64,000 nucleotides of DNA from the NCBI GenBank assembly GCA_964393865.1, contig CAYMUW010000002.1, forward strand, positions 62,001 through 126,000, written 5' to 3'. Below, piece after piece: positions 61,900 to 64,000 of this stretch (its first letter is position 1; each line of letters begins with the position of its first letter). A program made the position numbers and the translations under genes. The stretch is from Suilimivivens sp964393865 (GTDB lineage Bacteria > Bacillota > Clostridia > Lachnospirales > Lachnospiraceae). The notes beneath the pieces are model-generated. The model was not told the origin of the DNA, searched no databases, and saw only the letters and a program-made list of their open reading frames with translations.

Positions 61900-63153
61900 T
61901 TACCCGGTATATATATTCACTCCAAGGTTTTGGAAATCCCTGCAGATATCCTCGTATCCTCTCTCAATAAAATGACGATTTTTAACTATGGTCTCTCCTT
62001 CTGCCATGCAGCCTGCAATTACAAGCGCCGCTCCTCCCCTAAGTTCATCTGCCGTAACCTCGCAGCCCAGAAGCATATCCACTCCCACAACCATAGCCTG
62101 CCTTTTTCCCTGCAATTCAATACAGGCACCCATTTTGCGCAGCTGCTCCACAATCCGAAACCGGTTTTCAAAAACCGTCTCCTCAATCACGCTGACCCCC
62201 GAAGCGGTGGTAAGCGCTGCCATCAGAAGAGACTGCATATCAGTGGGAAATCCCGGATATATTTCTGTCTTGACAAAGGGGACAGCTTTCTTTTCCTCAT
62301 CAATCATAACGCTGAGACCGTCTCTGGAAACGGTAATCTCCGCACCTGCCAGTTCCGCAGTCCTTAATACACTCTGCATCTGAGCCACCGGCGCATCCTC
62401 CAGAAAAATATGGCCTCCGGCCCCCAGCACGCCCATCAAATAGGTTCCTGCCACAATTCTGTCCGCAGGAATGCGAAATCTGATTCCGTGAAGCTTATGG
62501 CCTCCCTGAATAATCAGAACCGATCCGCCTATTCCTTCTATGACTGCTCCTGCTTCACGCAGGAATTCACATAAGGTAACAATCTCCGGCTCCTTTGCTG
62601 CGTTTTGAAGCACCGTTACGCCCCTGGCCCTGACCGCCGCCAAAATCACATTCTCCGTAACTCCCACACTGGAAATCGGGAGACTGATCACAGTGCCCTC
62701 CAGTCTGTGCACCTTGGCAGTAAAACAGCCCTCTTCCTCATAAATCTTCACACCCATTCTGCCTAGAGCGCTGAGATGAAGATCAATGGGTCTTTCTCCA
62801 ATGACACAGCCTCCGGGGTATGCCATGGTAATCTCGCCCACCCTTCCCAGCATTGCTCCCAGAAGCATAATGGAGGAACGCATACCGGTCACATTATCTC
62901 CTGACACGGTATCCTCAGACACATTTCTTGCATCCACGGTAATGGTGCGGTCCGATCTGGAAACCCGGCAGCCGATTCTTTCAAGAAGCATCAGCATGTG
63001 ATGCACATCGGAAATTCTGGGACAGTTCTCAAGAACACAGACATCCTCTATTAAAAGAGCGGCTGCCAATACCGGCAGAACCGCATTTTTAGAGCCTTGT
63101 ATTTTGGTTTCTCCAAAGAGAGCATTTCCTCCTCTGATATGAATAGAATCCAA
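61900..63153 (-). CDS. murA: UDP-N-acetylglucosamine 1-carboxyvinyltransferase
   Basis: 417 residues. GSKNAVLPVLAAALL at the start, the fosfomycin-reactive Cys116 in YPGGCVIGERPIDLHL, and TEIYPGFPTDMQSLLMAALT mark MurA. First committed step of peptidoglycan synthesis, adding enolpyruvate to UDP-GlcNAc. Cys at the active site predicts fosfomycin sensitivity of the enzyme. It stands between ftsW and ftsQ in the division cluster. Confidence 0.95.
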   Translation of the reverse strand: MDSIHIRGGNALFGETKIQGSKNAVLPVLAAALLIEDVCVLENCPRISDVHHMLMLLERIGCRVSRSDRTITVDARNVSEDTVSGDNVTGMRSSIMLLGAMLGRVGEITMAYPGGCVIGERPIDLHLSALGRMGVKIYEEEGCFTAKVHRLEGTVISLPISSVGVTENVILAAVRARGVTVLQNAAKEPEIVTLCEFLREAGAVIEGIGGSVLIIQGGHKLHGIRFRIPADRIVAGTYLMGVLGAGGHIFLEDAPVAQMQSVLRTAELAGAEITVSRDGLSVMIDEEKKAVPFVKTEIYPGFPTDMQSLLMAALTTASGVSVIEETVFENRFRIVEQLRKMGACIELQGKRQAMVVGVDMLLGCEVTADELRGGAALVIAGCMAEGETIVKNRHFIERGYEDICRDFQNLGVNIYTG

Positions 63154-63231
63154 ATTATCACCTTCTGCCTTCCGGTTAAAAAGTAAGACCTATTCTAATT
63201 ATATGAGATCAGAAGAGAAATGTATCTTGTA

Positions 63232-64000
63232 CTATAAATCTTTTAACCGGATTCCTCTGCCCACACTTAGGACAATTCCTATTTCAATCAGCAGAAACAT
63301 CACCGCAGATCCGCCATAGCTGATAAAAGGCAGGGTGATACCGGTATTGGGAATGGTATTGGTAACTACCGCAACATTTAAGATGACCTGAATGGAAATA
63401 TGCCCCAGCACACCTACCACCAGCAGGGCGCCAAACAAATCTGATGCATTGTTGGCAATTACCATAAATCTCCATATCAATAAAATAAACATAATCAAAA
63501 TAGAAATGGCACCGAAAAGCCCCAGCTCCTCACAGATAATGGAAAAGATCATATCATTCTGTGCTTCCGGCAAAAAGCCCAGCTTCTGCATACTCTGCCC
63601 CAGACCCTTACCTAAAATTCCTCCCGAGCCTATGGCGTACAATGCCTGCAGCGTTTGGAAGCCCTTGCCGCTGGCATAGGCCTCAGGATCAAGCCATGCC
63701 AATATTCTGGTACCGCGCACACCCAGCGAATCCGTGTTGGCCGCATGCACAATAATATATACCGCAAGTGCACAAACAGACAGACCTGCCAAGCCCAGCA
63801 GGATAAACCGCTTATAATCCGGACAGGAAACAAAAAGCATTAACACTGCAATTCCAAAAATGATAATCGCAGAGCTCATATTTTCGGTAACCTTCCAAAC
63901 TAAAAGACAAATCGGCATGGGCACAGCCAACACCATCAAAAAGCCCTTCCCCGTTCTGATCTTGCGCCCCATACGGCAAATCATGCTTGCCAAAAACAAA
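63232..64000 (-). CDS. FtsW/RodA/SpoVE-family glycosyltransferase, 5' end outside
   Basis: 255 codons visible, open at the window end. Membrane helices and the SEDS-family motifs GSGGILGKGLGQSMQKLGFLPEAQNDMIFSIICEELG and NTIPNTGITLPFISYGGSAVMFLLIEIGIVLSV are present. In this place next to murA it should be FtsW or SpoVE, the septal or cortex peptidoglycan polymerase. About the first 110 residues are missing. Confidence 0.93.
   Translation of the reverse strand, partial: LFLASMICRMGRKIRTGKGFLMVLAVPMPICLLVWKVTENMSSAIIIFGIAVLMLFVSCPDYKRFILLGLAGLSVCALAVYIIVHAANTDSLGVRGTRILAWLDPEAYASGKGFQTLQALYAIGSGGILGKGLGQSMQKLGFLPEAQNDMIFSIICEELGLFGAISILIMFILLIWRFMVIANNASDLFGALLVVGVLGHISIQVILNVAVVTNTIPNTGITLPFISYGGSAVMFLLIEIGIVLSVGRGIRLKDL

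Overview
The window reads as a chromosome piece from a spore-forming Firmicute of the class Clostridia, probably a gut Lachnospiraceae. The evidence is sporulation genes (sigG, sigE, spoIIGA, a YlmC/YmxH protein) beside a division cluster (ftsZ, ftsQ/divIB, murA, ftsW/spoVE), Firmicute-type SD signals, and phage genes of the kinds found in Clostridia. Roughly 53 kb of the 64 kb is one nearly complete prophage. It ends at about 53,243, where its DNA is joined in frame to codon 98 of the sporulation sigma factor gene sigG. The 3' part of sigG (163 codons) lies in the window. The 5' part should lie left of base 1, just beyond the large serine recombinase that the window start cuts through. The prophage therefore looks like a skin-type intervening element that splits sigG.

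Most phage genes run leftward (minus strand). In transcription order from the right: 53.2-52.5 kb, small regulator-like and membrane genes; 52.4-49.4 kb, an operon of unusual low-complexity proteins with its own terminator; 49.3-48.3 kb, a small rightward accessory cluster facing a ribbon-helix-helix gene; 47.6-45.4 kb, scaffold, major capsid and connector; 45.4-42.5 kb, a lysis module with a split acetyltransferase and an opposite-strand YjzC-like gene, placed inside the head-tail genes; 42.5-31.4 kb, tail terminator, tail tube, chaperones, tape measure, baseplate and a receptor-binding-type protein whose 3' end sits in an invertible DNA segment. Next come a bidirectional terminator, a rightward lysogeny block (repressor, TM2 protein) and a cro-like gene (31-29.2 kb). 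The leftward early region (29.2-8.2 kb) holds many tiny membrane and zinc-ribbon proteins, a RecE-like nuclease, a probable annealing protein, a HerA-like ATPase, RusA, a methyltransferase, a second (tyrosine) recombinase and HNH proteins. The terminase, portal and minor capsid genes (8.2-1.8 kb) lead into the integrase, so the attachment site falls inside the late gene order.

The right 10.7 kb is host DNA: sigG 3' part and ymxH (rightward), then sigE, spoIIGA, an M18 aminopeptidase, ftsZ, ftsQ, murA and ftsW (leftward). An IS1634-family element sits at the end of ftsQ and is flanked by a perfect 276-bp target duplication that leaves a complete ftsQ on one side.

Most notable: (1) a prophage splitting sigG, a forespore factor, so excision would have to occur in the DNA the spore inherits; (2) a 33-bp inverted repeat flanking two alternative C-termini of a tail protein, with an unassigned tyrosine recombinase as candidate invertase; (3) two leader-region arrays of strictly 5-nt-periodic GGYNN units (47 to 48 units, no exceptions), three of whose four blocks are 11 units long; (4) the 276-bp duplication around the IS; (5) a 29-bp identical leader with a hairpin before both the capsid and the tail tube gene. 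Several genes carry single-base deficits in homopolymer runs, which may be decay or assembly error.
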